Shown: positions 1-9,205, counted from the stretch's first letter. The stretch is DNA of 64,000 nucleotides from Micromonospora polyrhachis (GCF_014203835.1 NZ_JACHJW010000001.1:5840501-5904500); one strand, 5' to 3'. The notes: generated from the sequence alone by a model not told the origin. Translations and numbers: made by a program.

Positions 1-2
1 GC

Positions 3-2948
3 TGGGATCCGCGCTTCGACCCGGCCCGGTTCGTGCTCGGGATCAACGTACGCGGAGCCTCGCCCAAGCGGGTGCCGCTGCCCGCGTTCGTTCCGGGCGG
101 CGACATTCCCTGGCACCGGGTCCTGTTCATCGAGGCGGACGGTGAGGTGGTCTGGGACCGGTCGGCGGGGGTGGACGACCTCGACTCGTCCCAGCTTGGC
201 CGGGTCCGGCAGCCACGCCTGCTGCGGGCACCCCTGTTCACCGCCCGCTCGCCGTACGTCTGGGATCCGGTCGCGGGTTGGTGCCCGGCGGCGACCAGCC
301 CGACTGGGCGGGTGGCGTCGGCGTCCCCGATGTCGGCGGCGCTGCGGGTGCTGACCTGGAACACGTTGTGGGACCGCTACGACAGCGACCGCATCGACAC
401 CGCCCGGCGCAGGCCGCTGCTGCTGGCCGCGCTGGAACGCGCCGACGCGGACCTCATCGCGCTCCAGGAGGTCGAGGTAGACCTGCTCGCCCTGCTGGCC
501 GGCAGCCCGTGGATCCGTTCCCGCTACGCCCTGACCACCGATCCCACGTCCCGTGAGGTCGACGGCGACGGCCTCCTGTTGCTCAGTCGACTGCCGGTAC
601 GGGAAGCGGGCCGGCTGCCCCTCGGCCCGTACAAGGCCGTCGTGGCCATCACCGTGGAGTCGGCCGCCGGTCCGGTCGTGGTGGCCACGACCCATCTCAC
701 CAGCGACCATGCCGACGATGGTCCGGGTCGGCGGGACGTCGAACTGGCCCGGGTCGCCGAGGCGCTGACCACGGTGGACACCAACCTCATCCTGGTGGGC
801 GACTTCAACGACGGTGGCGACCGACCCGCCGAGGCGCTGCGTCTGCGGGACGCGTGGACCGAGGTGTACGGGTCCGACGACCGCACCCCGACCTTCGACC
901 CGCAGGCCAATCCGCTGGCGGCGGTCTCCTCGCTTTCCGGTCGGGCGGGGCGACTGGACCGCGTACTGCTGCGGGGGCCGGACCTGCGGGTCGCCGACGC
1001 GGCCGTACGGGGTGACTCGCCGGCCACCCCGGACAACCTGTTCGTGTCCGACCACTACGGCGTGGCCGTGGACGTGGTCGTTGGTGGGACCCCCGGGGGC
1101 AGCGACTACGCCGATGTCCTCGACGCCCATCCGACCGCCCGGACGGCGCTGGTCTGGCTTCCGCCGGAACAGCTCTGGTCGGCGATCCAGGAGATCCGTT
1201 CGGCGCATGACCCGCAACTGCACCGATGGCCGCCGCATGTCTCTGTGATGTTCGGATTCGTGCCGGAGGCCGACTTCGAGGCGGCGGTTTCGTTGCTGGT
1301 CGATGTCGTGGCGGAGATCGCCCCGTTTTCGGTGCTACTCCGGGGCGTACGCGCCTTTTCGCACGGCGACGACGCGACGGTCTGGCTCGATCCGGCAGCG
1401 GCCGGGGCAGCACCGTGGATCGGGCTACGGGACACGGTGGAACGGAGGTTCCCGCGCTGTCGTGGTCGTGGTGCGGGATTCGTGCCGCATCTGAGCCTCG
1501 GTCGGTCGCGGAAACCGGATCGGCTCGCCGCTGACTTCGAGGTGCGACTCGGCCACCATCGTGCCCAGGTGGGGGAGCTGGTCCTGTTGTCCCGGCGGGG
1601 TGTGGAGCCCATGCGCCCCCGGGCGACCGTCGCTCTCGGTACCGGAGCGGTGCGCTGGGTGGACCAGATCGGTGCCGTGGCTCCGATCGATGTTGTCGCC
1701 GGGACGGGCCGGGTCGAACGGCTAGTGGGACGACTACGGGACGCACTGCCGGATGCGGTCGTCCACGTCGTCGGATCTCGCCGGCTGGGCTGTGCGGTGG
1801 CCGGCGCGGATCTGGACCTGGTGGTGGCGCTGCCCGATTCGGTGGACCTGACCGAGCTGGCGGTACGGGTGGCAGCCGCGCTGCCGGCGGCGACCGACGT
1901 ACGACCGGTGGTCGGTGCCCGGGTGCCCGGCCTACGCCTACGCGTCGGCGACCTGGACGTGGACCTGGTCGTCGTCGCCACCGCGGGGATTCCCCCGGTC
2001 GAGGCGGTGTCCCGTCGGACGGAGCTGGGGGAGCCGGCGGCGATGGCCCTGAGCGCGGTCAGTGACGCGGAGGCGATCCTCGCTGCGGTGGACGGGAGCC
2101 GCGCAGGGGTGGACGAAGGCTCTGCCGGGGTGGACGAAAGCCGCGCCGGGGTCGACGTGAGCCGTCTGCGGTTCGTTCGCCTGGCCCGAGAGGTGAAATC
2201 CTGGGCGCGGGCCCGTGGACTCGACTCGGCCCCGTTCGGCGGACTACCCGGCCTGGCCTGGACCATCCTGGCGGCGCGTACGGTCTGCGACGCCGGAGCC
2301 ATCCCCACCGCCGACCTGCTCGGGCACTTCTTCGGCCAGTGGGCGGCGTGGGACTGGCGTCGACCGATCGCGCTCCGACCACCCCCGGGCGGCGACTCGT
2401 CAGGGACCGTCCCCGATTCGCCAGCGTCCGTCCCCGACTCGTCGGACGCAGACCAGGCCCCGGCGGTGTGCGTGCTGACCCCCACGGCTCCGGTCCGCTC
2501 CGGTAGCGAGCAGGTCGGGGTCGCCGGGCGGGAACTGTTGACACAGGAGCTCTATCACGCCTGGGAGACCGTGCAGGCGGCGAGCGACGACGGCCGAGAT
2601 CCCTGGCCGGAGCTGCTGTCGCCACCGCCGTTGCACCGGCGGCACCGAGCGTGGGCGATCGTCACCGTACGGGCCCAGCGGAGTGAGGGGTTCGGCGTGA
2701 CGTTGGGCCGGGTCCGGGGCCGGATACGGGCACTGCTCGCCGCGCTGGAACGGGCGGGGGTACGGGACGTGCATGCCTGGCCCCGGCCGTTCGAGTACGA
2801 GCCGGAGCTGGCCCGCTTCGCGGTCGGGATCGGTCCCGTGCCCCCGGATCCGGCCAGGCTCGCCGAGATCACCGCCCCCTGGACCGCCGGCCTAGCCGGA
2901 ACCAGTGTCGAGTGGGCGGCCGGTGGCGAGGTGCCGACACTGCGCTGA
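3..2948 (+). CDS. Multidomain RNA-repair protein: MJ1316 (DUF504) + EEP phosphatase + 2H phosphoesterase + nucleotidyltransferase (5' end outside window)
   Basis: The frame is open to the window edge and already reads WDPRFDPARF before the first in-window GTG (33), so the true start lies upstream. Counting from that GTG, the order is as follows. An MJ1316/DUF504 domain, ending DIPWHRVLFIE..VVWDR, is predicted in the literature to recognise cyclic RNA ends. An endonuclease/exonuclease/phosphatase domain follows at about 105-350 (LTWNTLWDR, LIALQEVE, VGDFND, SDHYGVAV). A 2H (2'-5' RNA ligase-like) domain has both HxS motifs, at H402 (HVSV) and H486 (HLSL). A pol-beta-type nucleotidyltransferase begins with GS at 581, carries DLD at 593-595 and a third acidic strand near 640-644, and leads into a poly(A)-polymerase-like helical region. 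The tail at about 880-945 resembles a second RNA-binding unit. The likely role is to process and re-tail broken RNA ends. Substrate and reaction order are inferred. Confidence 0.85.
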   Translation, partial: WDPRFDPARFVLGINVRGASPKRVPLPAFVPGGDIPWHRVLFIEADGEVVWDRSAGVDDLDSSQLGRVRQPRLLRAPLFTARSPYVWDPVAGWCPAATSPTGRVASASPMSAALRVLTWNTLWDRYDSDRIDTARRRPLLLAALERADADLIALQEVEVDLLALLAGSPWIRSRYALTTDPTSREVDGDGLLLLSRLPVREAGRLPLGPYKAVVAITVESAAGPVVVATTHLTSDHADDGPGRRDVELARVAEALTTVDTNLILVGDFNDGGDRPAEALRLRDAWTEVYGSDDRTPTFDPQANPLAAVSSLSGRAGRLDRVLLRGPDLRVADAAVRGDSPATPDNLFVSDHYGVAVDVVVGGTPGGSDYADVLDAHPTARTALVWLPPEQLWSAIQEIRSAHDPQLHRWPPHVSVMFGFVPEADFEAAVSLLVDVVAEIAPFSVLLRGVRAFSHGDDATVWLDPAAAGAAPWIGLRDTVERRFPRCRGRGAGFVPHLSLGRSRKPDRLAADFEVRLGHHRAQVGELVLLSRRGVEPMRPRATVALGTGAVRWVDQIGAVAPIDVVAGTGRVERLVGRLRDALPDAVVHVVGSRRLGCAVAGADLDLVVALPDSVDLTELAVRVAAALPAATDVRPVVGARVPGLRLRVGDLDVDLVVVATAGIPPVEAVSRRTELGEPAAMALSAVSDAEAILAAVDGSRAGVDEGSAGVDESRAGVDVSRLRFVRLAREVKSWARARGLDSAPFGGLPGLAWTILAARTVCDAGAIPTADLLGHFFGQWAAWDWRRPIALRPPPGGDSSGTVPDSPASVPDSSDADQAPAVCVLTPTAPVRSGSEQVGVAGRELLTQELYHAWETVQAASDDGRDPWPELLSPPPLHRRHRAWAIVTVRAQRSEGFGVTLGRVRGRIRALLAALERAGVRDVHAWPRPFEYEPELARFAVGIGPVPPDPARLAEITAPWTAGLAGTSVEWAAGGEVPTLR

Positions 2949-2953
2949 CGCTG

Positions 2954-3832
2954 TCACGTGCCGGGCAGCACCGGCATCACCACCTCGACCCCTACCGGCT
3001 GACCATCCTCGATCAGCCCGATCTGGCGTAGCTGGGGCAGGTCCAGCTCCAGGCCCCGGTTCTCGGCCTCGACCAGTAGCGCCACGACGGCCGGGTGGGT
3101 GGCCCCCACGACGGCTGGCATCGGCTCGTCGTGTCGCCACCGGACCACCAGTTCCGGACCTGCGGGGACCTGCCCCACCTCGGTCACCCAGCCGGGCACC
3201 GACCAACCGGGTGCCGGTGGACGGGCCACCGGCCAGCAGCAGAGCAGGTCGATCGCCGTACCCTCCTCGGCTGCCGGACGGGTGGTGCTGGCCGTGGGGT
3301 CGGCCGACCCGGCGGTCCGGAACGACGACCAGAATGGTCCGGTCGGGGCGTTGTCATCCGCCGACAGTTCTCGCCACAACGCGGCGAAGCCCGCGTTGGC
3401 CCGTTCGTCGGCGGCTTCGGGATCGATGTCGTCGGACGCCGGGAGCCGGAGCCGTACGCCGACCCAGTGGGTGCCGGTCGCCGTACGTTCCTGGACCGTC
3501 CAGCGCCAACTCTCCGCGCCGAGCACCGGTTCGAGGGCGGCCAGCGCGGCATCTTGTCGTTCCCGTTCGGCGGCGACCTGCGCCCGGTGTCGGGTCAGTA
3601 CCGGCTCGGCGTCGTCGGGATCGGCCAGGATCCGGGCCGCGTCGGTCAGGGAGACCCCGGCGGCGCGCAGCGCCTTGAGTCGGATCGCCGGGGCCAGCTG
3701 TGCGGCGGTGTACCGCCGGTAGCGGGTCCAGGGGTCGACAGCCGCCGGTACGAGCAGTCCGCGCTCGTCGTACAGCCGGAGGGCCTTCACGCTCAACCCG
3801 GTCAGCTCCGCGAACTCGCCGATGTTCATCAT
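2954..3832 (-). CDS. MerR-family transcriptional regulator
   Basis: The 292-aa protein has an N-terminal MerR winged helix (IGEFAELTGLSVKALRLYDE, then GLL and RYYRRYT-like wing residues) over the first 70 residues, followed by the usual long dimerisation helix (RHRAQVAAERERQDAALAALEP). The remaining 170 residues are a divergent effector-sensing domain that I cannot assign, possibly of the GyrI/BmrR type. No cysteine-rich metal loop is visible, so a drug-like or metabolite ligand is more likely than a metal. It converges with the RNA-repair gene, 5 bp from its stop, and its own target is not obvious in the window. The start is ATG-ATG and either codon could be used. Confidence 0.85.
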   Translation of the reverse strand: MMNIGEFAELTGLSVKALRLYDERGLLVPAAVDPWTRYRRYTAAQLAPAIRLKALRAAGVSLTDAARILADPDDAEPVLTRHRAQVAAERERQDAALAALEPVLGAESWRWTVQERTATGTHWVGVRLRLPASDDIDPEAADERANAGFAALWRELSADDNAPTGPFWSSFRTAGSADPTASTTRPAAEEGTAIDLLCCWPVARPPAPGWSVPGWVTEVGQVPAGPELVVRWRHDEPMPAVVGATHPAVVALLVEAENRGLELDLPQLRQIGLIEDGQPVGVEVVMPVLPGT

Positions 3833-4229
3833 GCCGACCAGTCTGGGGTCTTCCCCTGGGGCAGGGTCGAATTCGTCTGTCCGGCTGGCCTGGGCAACCG
3901 GTGGGGCAGACGGGACTTACCGCCCGACGTGGCGCACCCGCGCGGGTGGCCGGCGGAGAACCCGGGAAAAAGGCGGGGTAGCGCTGGTTTCCGCAGCACC
4001 ATAGCGGCAACTCACAGCGCAGGTTGCCACATCGACAGGTTGGTGCGGCCGGACCCCGGTCGCCGCCGCCAGCCCGGGTCGATCTTCGCGAGGGGAGAGT
4101 CGACGCTGCTCGTCCTGGGTAGGGAACGAGCGGACGTGTGACGACGGCGTGGGTACGAGGCGACCTGGCGCGTCCGGAGAAGACGTGCCCCCCGACATCC
4201 CGGAACGAACCAGTGGCGAGGAGGCCAGC
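3833..4229. other. Intergenic region without a supported gene
   Basis: Nearly 400 bp separate the divergent MerR gene from the small membrane-protein gene. Open frames here on both strands have no family resemblance and unlikely composition, and look like GC-driven shadows. The region presumably holds the promoters of both flanking genes. I see no strong hairpin or convincing promoter. Confidence 0.4.
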
Positions 4230-4361
4230 ATGCCCCCGGAGACGACCAACCCCCAGGTGAACCCTGCAGAAAAGCCGGTGGAGAGTGAACGGGGAGCGCT
4301 GGTCGCGGTGCTGGTCATGGTCCTGCTCGGCGTAGCCGGGATCTTCGCGGTCTCCGCGTGA
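4230..4361 (+). CDS. Small single-pass membrane protein (43 aa)
   Basis: The ATG at 4230 follows a strong GAGGAGG Shine-Dalgarno sequence, so I prefer it to the longer in-frame reading from 4149. The product is 43 aa: a hydrophilic proline/glutamate-rich N-terminus (PPETTNPQVNPAEKPVESE) followed by one transmembrane helix (ALVAVLVMVLLGVAGIFAV) and almost no cytoplasmic tail. No function can be assigned from sequence. It stands alone between the MerR gene and the MarR-pirin operon. Confidence 0.6.
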   Translation: MPPETTNPQVNPAEKPVESERGALVAVLVMVLLGVAGIFAVSA

Positions 4362-4482
4362 CCCTCGCTCGCTCGGGTGGGCCCTGGGGCGACAACTACC
4401 CAATCCACTCGAATTCTTAAAAGTTCCAAGAGTGCGTGATTCGAGGCAGCAGGCGTGATCACCGCCTCACGCCGATGAGTGC

Positions 4483-4494
4483 TTCGAATTTGAA
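4483..4494. promoter_or_regulatory. Candidate MarR operator (near-palindrome)
   Basis: TTCGAATTTGAA is a 12-bp palindrome with one mismatched pair, in an AT-rich pocket ending 20 bp before the marR-type start. MarR proteins commonly bind such AT-rich palindromes and repress themselves. Its use here is inferred from position only. Confidence 0.3.
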
Positions 4495-4514
4495 ATAACT
4501 GCTAGTGTCGAGGC

Positions 4515-4997
4515 ATGACGGAGAGCCTGGACAGTGCGCGGCTGGCTTGCTGGCGCGCCTACATCGAGTCGAGTCAGCGGCTGCTCACCCGCCTGGAGGA
4601 GGACCTGCGGGCGACCAGTGAGCTGAGCTTCGCCGACTATCACGTCCTGGTCCTGCTCTCCGAGGTCCCCGGTCAGCGGCTACGGATGGGCGAGCTGGCC
4701 AATCGCCTGATCTTCTCGCCGAGTCGGCTGACCTACCAGGTCTCCGCCATGGAGCGGCGGGGGCTGGTAGCCCGGCAGTCCTGTCCCGGGGACCGCCGGG
4801 GCAGCGAGGCGGTGCTGACCGCCGCCGGCCTGCTCGCGTTACGCGAGGCTGCCCCGCATCACCTCGCGTCGGTGCGTACCCACTTGATGGACGACCTCGA
4901 CGACGCGGAGGTTGCCTGCCTGACCCGGGTCTTCGAGCGACTCGGCCGGCGACTCGGCGCCCCCACCACCACAGCATCCGACCTTTCGAACCGCTAG
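4515..4997 (+). CDS. MarR-family transcriptional regulator
   Basis: A 160-aa protein with the MarR layout: N-terminal dimerisation helices, a winged helix (MGELANRLIFSPSRLTYQV) and the wing signature CPGDRRGSEAVLTAAG (the D-R of the DxRxxxxxLT motif) at about residues 90-110. The length is typical. It lies 11 bp upstream of a pirin gene on the same strand and probably controls it, a common actinobacterial pairing in oxidative or phenolic-compound stress. A near-palindrome just upstream of the start could be its autoregulatory operator. Confidence 0.9.
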   Translation: MTESLDSARLACWRAYIESSQRLLTRLEEDLRATSELSFADYHVLVLLSEVPGQRLRMGELANRLIFSPSRLTYQVSAMERRGLVARQSCPGDRRGSEAVLTAAGLLALREAAPHHLASVRTHLMDDLDDAEVACLTRVFERLGRRLGAPTTTASDLSNR

Positions 4998-5008
4998 GAG
5001 CGACCGCC

Positions 5009-5998
5009 ATGCCTGCTGTCACCGTCCAGGATGTCCTGGTCCTGCCTCGGCTGCCCCAACTGGACCAAACGACCACCCACTACCGTCCCGTGACGCGGGT
5101 GACCACCGCCCCCAGCGGCTACGAGGGCGAGGGTTTCCCGGTCCGGCGCGCCTTCGCCGGGGTGCCGATGCGGGAACTCGACCCGTTCATCCACCTCGAC
5201 CAGATGGGCGAGGTGGACTACGCGCCCGGCGAGCCCAAGGGGACCGCCTGGCACCCGCACCGGGGCTTCGAGACGGTCACCTACATCATCGACGGCATCT
5301 TCGACCACCAGGACTCGCACGGTGGCGGCGGCACGATCACCAACGGTGATACTCAATGGATGACAGCCGGCAGTGGCTTGTTGCACATCGAGGCGCCGCC
5401 GGAGCACCTGGTGATGAGCGGTGGGCTGTTCCACGGCCTGCAACTCTGGGTCAACCTGCCCCGGGTGGCCAAGATGAGCCCGCCGCGCTACCAGGACATC
5501 CGAGGCAAGGAATCCGCCCTGTTGACCAGCCCGGACGGTGGTGCCCTGATCCGGGTGATCGCCGGGGAGATCGCCGGCCATCGGGGACCCGGTTCCACCC
5601 ACACCCCGATCACGATCAGCCACGTCACCGTCCAGCCCGGTGCGGAGGTGGAGCTGCCCTGGCGTCCCGACTTCAACGCGCTGCTCTACGTGCTCGGCGG
5701 GCGCGGTACGGTCGGCCCCGACCGGCGGCCGGTGCACACCGGCCAGCTCGTCGTACACGGGCCGGGTGACGCCCTGCGCTTCGCCGCGGACCGTCAGCAG
5801 GACAGCCACACCCCGCAGCTGGACCTCTACCTGATGGGTGGGGAGCCGATCCGGGAGCCGGTGGCCCACTACGGCCCGTTCGTGATGAACACCCGGGACG
5901 AGTTGATCAAGGCGTTCGAGGACTACCAGGCCGGTCGGCTGGGCGTCGTTCCCGCCGCCCGGGTGCCGCACACGGACGGTCGATCGCCTCGTCCGTGA
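5009..5998 (+). CDS. Pirin family protein (cupin, putative quercetinase-like)
   Basis: A 329-aa bicupin. The N-terminal cupin holds the pirin signature with metal ligands in AWHPHRGFETVTY (about residues 80-92), then H at DHQDSHGG and the downstream GLLHIEAPPE. The C-terminal cupin starts near HTPITISHVTVQPG and is more degenerate. Bacterial pirins can be iron-dependent quercetin dioxygenases or redox-sensing cofactors, and sequence alone does not decide between these. The start follows TAGGAGCG and is 11 bp from the MarR stop, so the two are probably one transcript, which ends at the hairpin at 6045-6081. Confidence 0.9.
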   Translation: MPAVTVQDVLVLPRLPQLDQTTTHYRPVTRVTTAPSGYEGEGFPVRRAFAGVPMRELDPFIHLDQMGEVDYAPGEPKGTAWHPHRGFETVTYIIDGIFDHQDSHGGGGTITNGDTQWMTAGSGLLHIEAPPEHLVMSGGLFHGLQLWVNLPRVAKMSPPRYQDIRGKESALLTSPDGGALIRVIAGEIAGHRGPGSTHTPITISHVTVQPGAEVELPWRPDFNALLYVLGGRGTVGPDRRPVHTGQLVVHGPGDALRFAADRQQDSHTPQLDLYLMGGEPIREPVAHYGPFVMNTRDELIKAFEDYQAGRLGVVPAARVPHTDGRSPRP

Positions 5999-6044
5999 CG
6001 ACCTGTCGAGCCGGGACATGGACCACGACGACGCGCCGACATGG

Positions 6045-6081
6045 ACAGGTGCCCGGGCGAATCAACGCCCCGGGCACCTGT
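6045..6081. terminator. Bidirectional hairpin terminator
   Basis: A perfect 13-bp stem (ACAGGTGCCCGGG / CCCGGGCACCTGT) with an 11-nt loop is followed by a short T-containing run. It lies between the convergent pirin and stress-protein genes. Confidence 0.75.
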
Positions 6082-6108
6082 TCGTTCCTTCCCAACGGCA
6101 GCTCGTTC

Positions 6109-6143
6109 AGCCGTAGCCGTAGCCGTAGCCGTAGCCGTAGCCG
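6109..6143. repeat. Hexanucleotide microsatellite (AGCCGT)n
   Basis: About 5.8 tandem copies of AGCCGT sit in the 3' spacer of the stress-protein gene. They lie outside any supported gene and may vary in number between isolates. Confidence 0.8.
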
Positions 6144-6163
6144 CACCGCTGCCGCTGAGGGAG

Positions 6164-6751
6164 CTAGTGCGCGGTTGGTGCCGCCTGCCAGTTCATCCGG
6201 GTCAGCAACTGCCGGGCCTGGTCGGCGAAGTCAGTGTCGACGGTGACTGCGTACTGGCCCGCTCGTAGTGAACTGGTCGAGGAGAAGTCCCGCTGGCCAC
6301 CGGTCATGGCATGGGCGATGGCACCGAAGACCGCCCCCCACACCGCACCGATCAGCAGCGCCACGATGATGACCGCGAACCAGTTCGCCGTGGCGAAGAT
6401 GCCGAAGAGCAGCCCGATGAACAGACCGAACCAGGCACCGGTGGCCGCACCGGCCAAGGCCGCCTTCACGGTCGTCATCCGCCCGAGCACCGTCTCCACC
6501 AGGGTCAGGTTGGTGCCGATGATGGCGGTGTGCTCGACGGGAAACCTGTTGTCCGCAAGGAAGTCCACGGCCCGCTGGGCGGATGGGTAGTCAGGATAGG
6601 ACGCCATGGTGACCGTGGGACGCCCCATGTGTAGCCCACCGTCGCCGCTGGGCATCGAAGGCTGACCGCCCGGTCCGGGTGGCAGGTTAGTCCCACCCGG
6701 CATACCCGGCATACCCGGCCAGGCCGTACTCGAAGTCGAGGGTGTGGTCAT
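6164..6751 (-). CDS. General stress protein (YflT/heat-induced stress domain) with membrane hairpin
   Basis: The 195-aa protein has a proline/glycine/methionine-rich N-terminus of about 40 residues. A YflT-type domain follows (SYPDYPSAQRAVDFLADNRFP..IIG), then two glycine-rich hydrophobic segments (GAWFGLFIGLLFGIFA and FAVIIVALLIGAVWGAVFGA) and a C-terminal strand (YAVTVDTDFADQARQLL). This is the usual layout of actinobacterial general stress proteins that sit at the membrane. The ATG follows AAGGAGG at good spacing. The neighbouring SpoIIE phosphatase fits a stress-response setting. Molecular function is unknown for the family. Confidence 0.85.
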   Translation of the reverse strand: MTTPSTSSTAWPGMPGMPGGTNLPPGPGGQPSMPSGDGGLHMGRPTVTMASYPDYPSAQRAVDFLADNRFPVEHTAIIGTNLTLVETVLGRMTTVKAALAGAATGAWFGLFIGLLFGIFATANWFAVIIVALLIGAVWGAVFGAIAHAMTGGQRDFSSTSSLRAGQYAVTVDTDFADQARQLLTRMNWQAAPTAH

Positions 6752-6838
6752 TAGTCTGCCTCCTTCGTCAACAAGCTGGATTCCCCACCCCGGCCCCGCG
6801 GTAACCCCTGCCGCTTCGGCAACCCACCCCGCTCGCAG

Positions 6839-6892
6839 GTCAGGAAGGCCCCTTCTTGTCGCTTTCTGCCTCGGAAGGAGCCCTTCCTAACC
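6839..6892. repeat. Palindromic intergenic repeat, copy 1
   Basis: GGTCAGGAAGGCCCC ... CTTTCTGCCT ... AGCCCTTCCTAACC is an imperfect inverted repeat around a CTTTCTGCCT core. The same element recurs at 59377-59433. Here it forms the end of the SpoIIE-type gene and its spacer and may act as a terminator. Confidence 0.7.
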
Positions 6893-9010
6893 GGGAAGCA
6901 GCATCTCGAACCAGACCGTCGACCCCCGCACCGTCGGATCCGTACCCCATGCGTCGCTGAGCTGTTCGATCAGCCCAAGTCCCCGTCCCCGACTGCTGAG
7001 CGTGTCGGTACGTGCCCGGGTCACCGTTCCCCGGGTGCCGCTGTCCGCCACCGACACCAGCAACCGCTCCGAACTCAGGTCGATCTCCACCCGGGCCGCC
7101 GTACCGGCGTGCAGAAGGGCGTTCGTGGCCAACTCGCTCGCACACAGCACCGCCGCGCCGATCATCGGCTCGGGCACCTGCCAGGCGGTGAGCTGGGCGG
7201 TCATCCAGCGCCGGACCCGACCCGGCGCGGTCGGCTCCGCCGGTACCGCCATCGACGCCGACCGACTGGGGGTCCGCGCGTGCTCCACCGCGAGCACCGC
7301 CACATCGTCCTCCGTCGTACCGGGCACCGCCGAGGTGGCCACCGCGCAGAGCGTACGAGGATCACCGCCGGTCGCTGTCGCGAGCGCCGTGGACAACCGC
7401 CGCAGCCCGTCGGACAGGTCCCGGTGTCGACGTTCGACCACGCCGTCACTGAAGAGCAGGAGGGTGTCACCGGGCAGGAAGTCGACGGTACTGGTGGTTC
7501 GTCGACCGTCCAGACCCAACGGCACACCGGGCGGTACCGACACGTACGTGGCGGCCGGCCGTTCGCCAGGCTTGCCCCGACGGAGCAGCGGGGCGGGATG
7601 CCCGGCACTGGCCAGGGTCAGCTCATTGGTCGCGGGATCGATGACGCCGTACACCACGGTCACGAAGAGTTCGTCGCTGTGCGCCTCGGCACCCAGACTC
7701 GTCACCAACCGGTCGAGCCCACGCAGGACGATCGCCGGGTCCGGCTCGCCGAGGGCGAGGGCTCGCAACGCGGCCCGTACCTGCCCCATCAGGGCGGCGG
7801 CCCGTACGTCGTGTCCGGCCACGTCGCCGAGGACCACGGCGAGCCGACCGTCCGGCAACGTGAACGCGTCGTAGAAGTCGCCGCCGGCCGCGTTGCCGTC
7901 CACGCCGGGGGCGTAGCGGGCCGCCATCCGTAGTCGGGGCAGCTCCGGCAGGTTCTCCGGCAGCATGCTGCGTTGGAGGAGTTGCGCCGTGCCGTGCTGG
8001 GTCTCGAAGCGTCGGGCCCGCTCGGCGGCCTGTGCCACCAGCTCTGCCCAGGCCGAGAGCAGTGCCCGTTCGGCCGGCAGCCAGGGGTACGGGGTCTGGT
8101 AGCCGAGGGTGAGTGCGCCGTGCAACGAGGCGGTACGCAGCGGCAGCGTGGCGAGTGCCCGTACCTTCTCGTCGTGCCGGTCGGTTGCGGTGTCCCGCAG
8201 CGGCTGCCCGTCACTGGTATAGACGGGTACGCCGTCGCGGGCGGCCACGATCAGCGGGGCGGGGGAGTCCGTCGGGTGACGCCGCCACAGTGGTGGCAGA
8301 CGCTCATCGGCCTCGTCGAGTACGTCGCCACGAACCCGTCGGACCAGCCGCCAGCCCATGCCGTCGTCGACGCCGAACGCGACCTGGTCGGCGTTGAAGG
8401 AGTTGACGGCGTGGCGTAGCGCCACCCGGGCGACGTCGTCGAGGGTCACGGTGCCGGCCAAGGCCGTGCTCAGCTCGCTCAGGCTCTGTAGCTGCTGGGT
8501 CATCTGCGTCGTTTCGGCGGCCACGGTCAGGACACCGATGACGCGGCCAGCGTCGTCCCGTACGGCGCAGTGTCCCCGTACGAAGATCGCCTGATCGGCC
8601 CGGCCGGCGGTAGCGCGGAGCGGTAGCGAGGTTTCCCGTTCCAGGAAGGGTTCCCCGGTGCGGTAGACCCGCTGGATGATGTCGCCGACCGCCCGCGCTC
8701 GCCACGTCTCGGCGAAGATCTGCGCGGCGGGCTGCGCGAACGCGGCCGGGTGTCGGGAACCGAGCAGCTCGGCGCAGCAGTCGTTGTAGATCAGTGTCAG
8801 GTCGTCGCCGTAGGCGAGTGCCATCGCCACCGGCGACGAGAGTACGAGGTCGACGACGGCTCGCAGGGTGGGATCCCACAACTTTCGGGGGCCGAGGGGG
8901 GTTTCCGACCATCGATAATCGTCATCCAGTGGGTTTGGGTCACCCGGCGACGAGGAGCTGCCGGACGGCCCGATGGGTGTTGCGGGGCCTCGCCCCACCG
9001 TGCCTGGCAT
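6887..9010 (-). CDS. SpoIIE-type serine phosphatase with PAS, GAF and HATPase domains
   Basis: The 707-aa soluble protein has, in order: a PAS-like sensor (about 30-165, with YNDCCAELLGS), a GAF domain (about 175-330), a PP2C/SpoIIE phosphatase (about 345-560, with metal-binding AGGDFYDAF, LGDVAGHD and LFSDGVVERR) and a C-terminal anti-sigma-kinase-type HATPase (about 585-705; SELATNALLHAG, VADSGTRG, GRGLGLIEQLSDAWG). Such proteins both phosphorylate and dephosphorylate anti-sigma-factor antagonists in partner-switching stress cascades. No sigma or anti-sigma partner is adjacent. The start has no clear Shine-Dalgarno sequence, so its N-terminus is provisional. Confidence 0.93.
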   Translation of the reverse strand: MPGTVGRGPATPIGPSGSSSSPGDPNPLDDDYRWSETPLGPRKLWDPTLRAVVDLVLSSPVAMALAYGDDLTLIYNDCCAELLGSRHPAAFAQPAAQIFAETWRARAVGDIIQRVYRTGEPFLERETSLPLRATAGRADQAIFVRGHCAVRDDAGRVIGVLTVAAETTQMTQQLQSLSELSTALAGTVTLDDVARVALRHAVNSFNADQVAFGVDDGMGWRLVRRVRGDVLDEADERLPPLWRRHPTDSPAPLIVAARDGVPVYTSDGQPLRDTATDRHDEKVRALATLPLRTASLHGALTLGYQTPYPWLPAERALLSAWAELVAQAAERARRFETQHGTAQLLQRSMLPENLPELPRLRMAARYAPGVDGNAAGGDFYDAFTLPDGRLAVVLGDVAGHDVRAAALMGQVRAALRALALGEPDPAIVLRGLDRLVTSLGAEAHSDELFVTVVYGVIDPATNELTLASAGHPAPLLRRGKPGERPAATYVSVPPGVPLGLDGRRTTSTVDFLPGDTLLLFSDGVVERRHRDLSDGLRRLSTALATATGGDPRTLCAVATSAVPGTTEDDVAVLAVEHARTPSRSASMAVPAEPTAPGRVRRWMTAQLTAWQVPEPMIGAAVLCASELATNALLHAGTAARVEIDLSSERLLVSVADSGTRGTVTRARTDTLSSRGRGLGLIEQLSDAWGTDPTVRGSTVWFEMLLPG

Positions 9011-9205
9011 GTCAGCAGCCTAACTGGCGGGATGATGGGCGATGTTGATCAATGACCGGATCGCCCCTGATCGCCCCGGCCGACACGTGTCTGGGATCGG
9101 GTGCTCGGTTTTGGACGGCAGCATTTTCGGGCCGCGACGCCGGTTGATTCCGTTGCGGAGGGGTATGCGGCGCCGGTTGGGTCAAAGTGTCATAGGGGGA
9201 CGACC

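Noticed and set aside
805-2485. Long minus-strand frames opposite the RNA-repair gene
   Set aside because: They are Arg/Pro/Ser-rich, have no domain or Shine-Dalgarno sequence, and are the expected antisense shadow in GC-rich DNA, whereas the plus strand shows clear catalytic motifs.
3354-4462. Minus-strand frames of 349 and 181 aa covering the MerR 5' region and spacer
   Set aside because: Composition is Arg-rich and unlike a protein, they overlap the MerR gene out of frame, and no family resemblance is seen.
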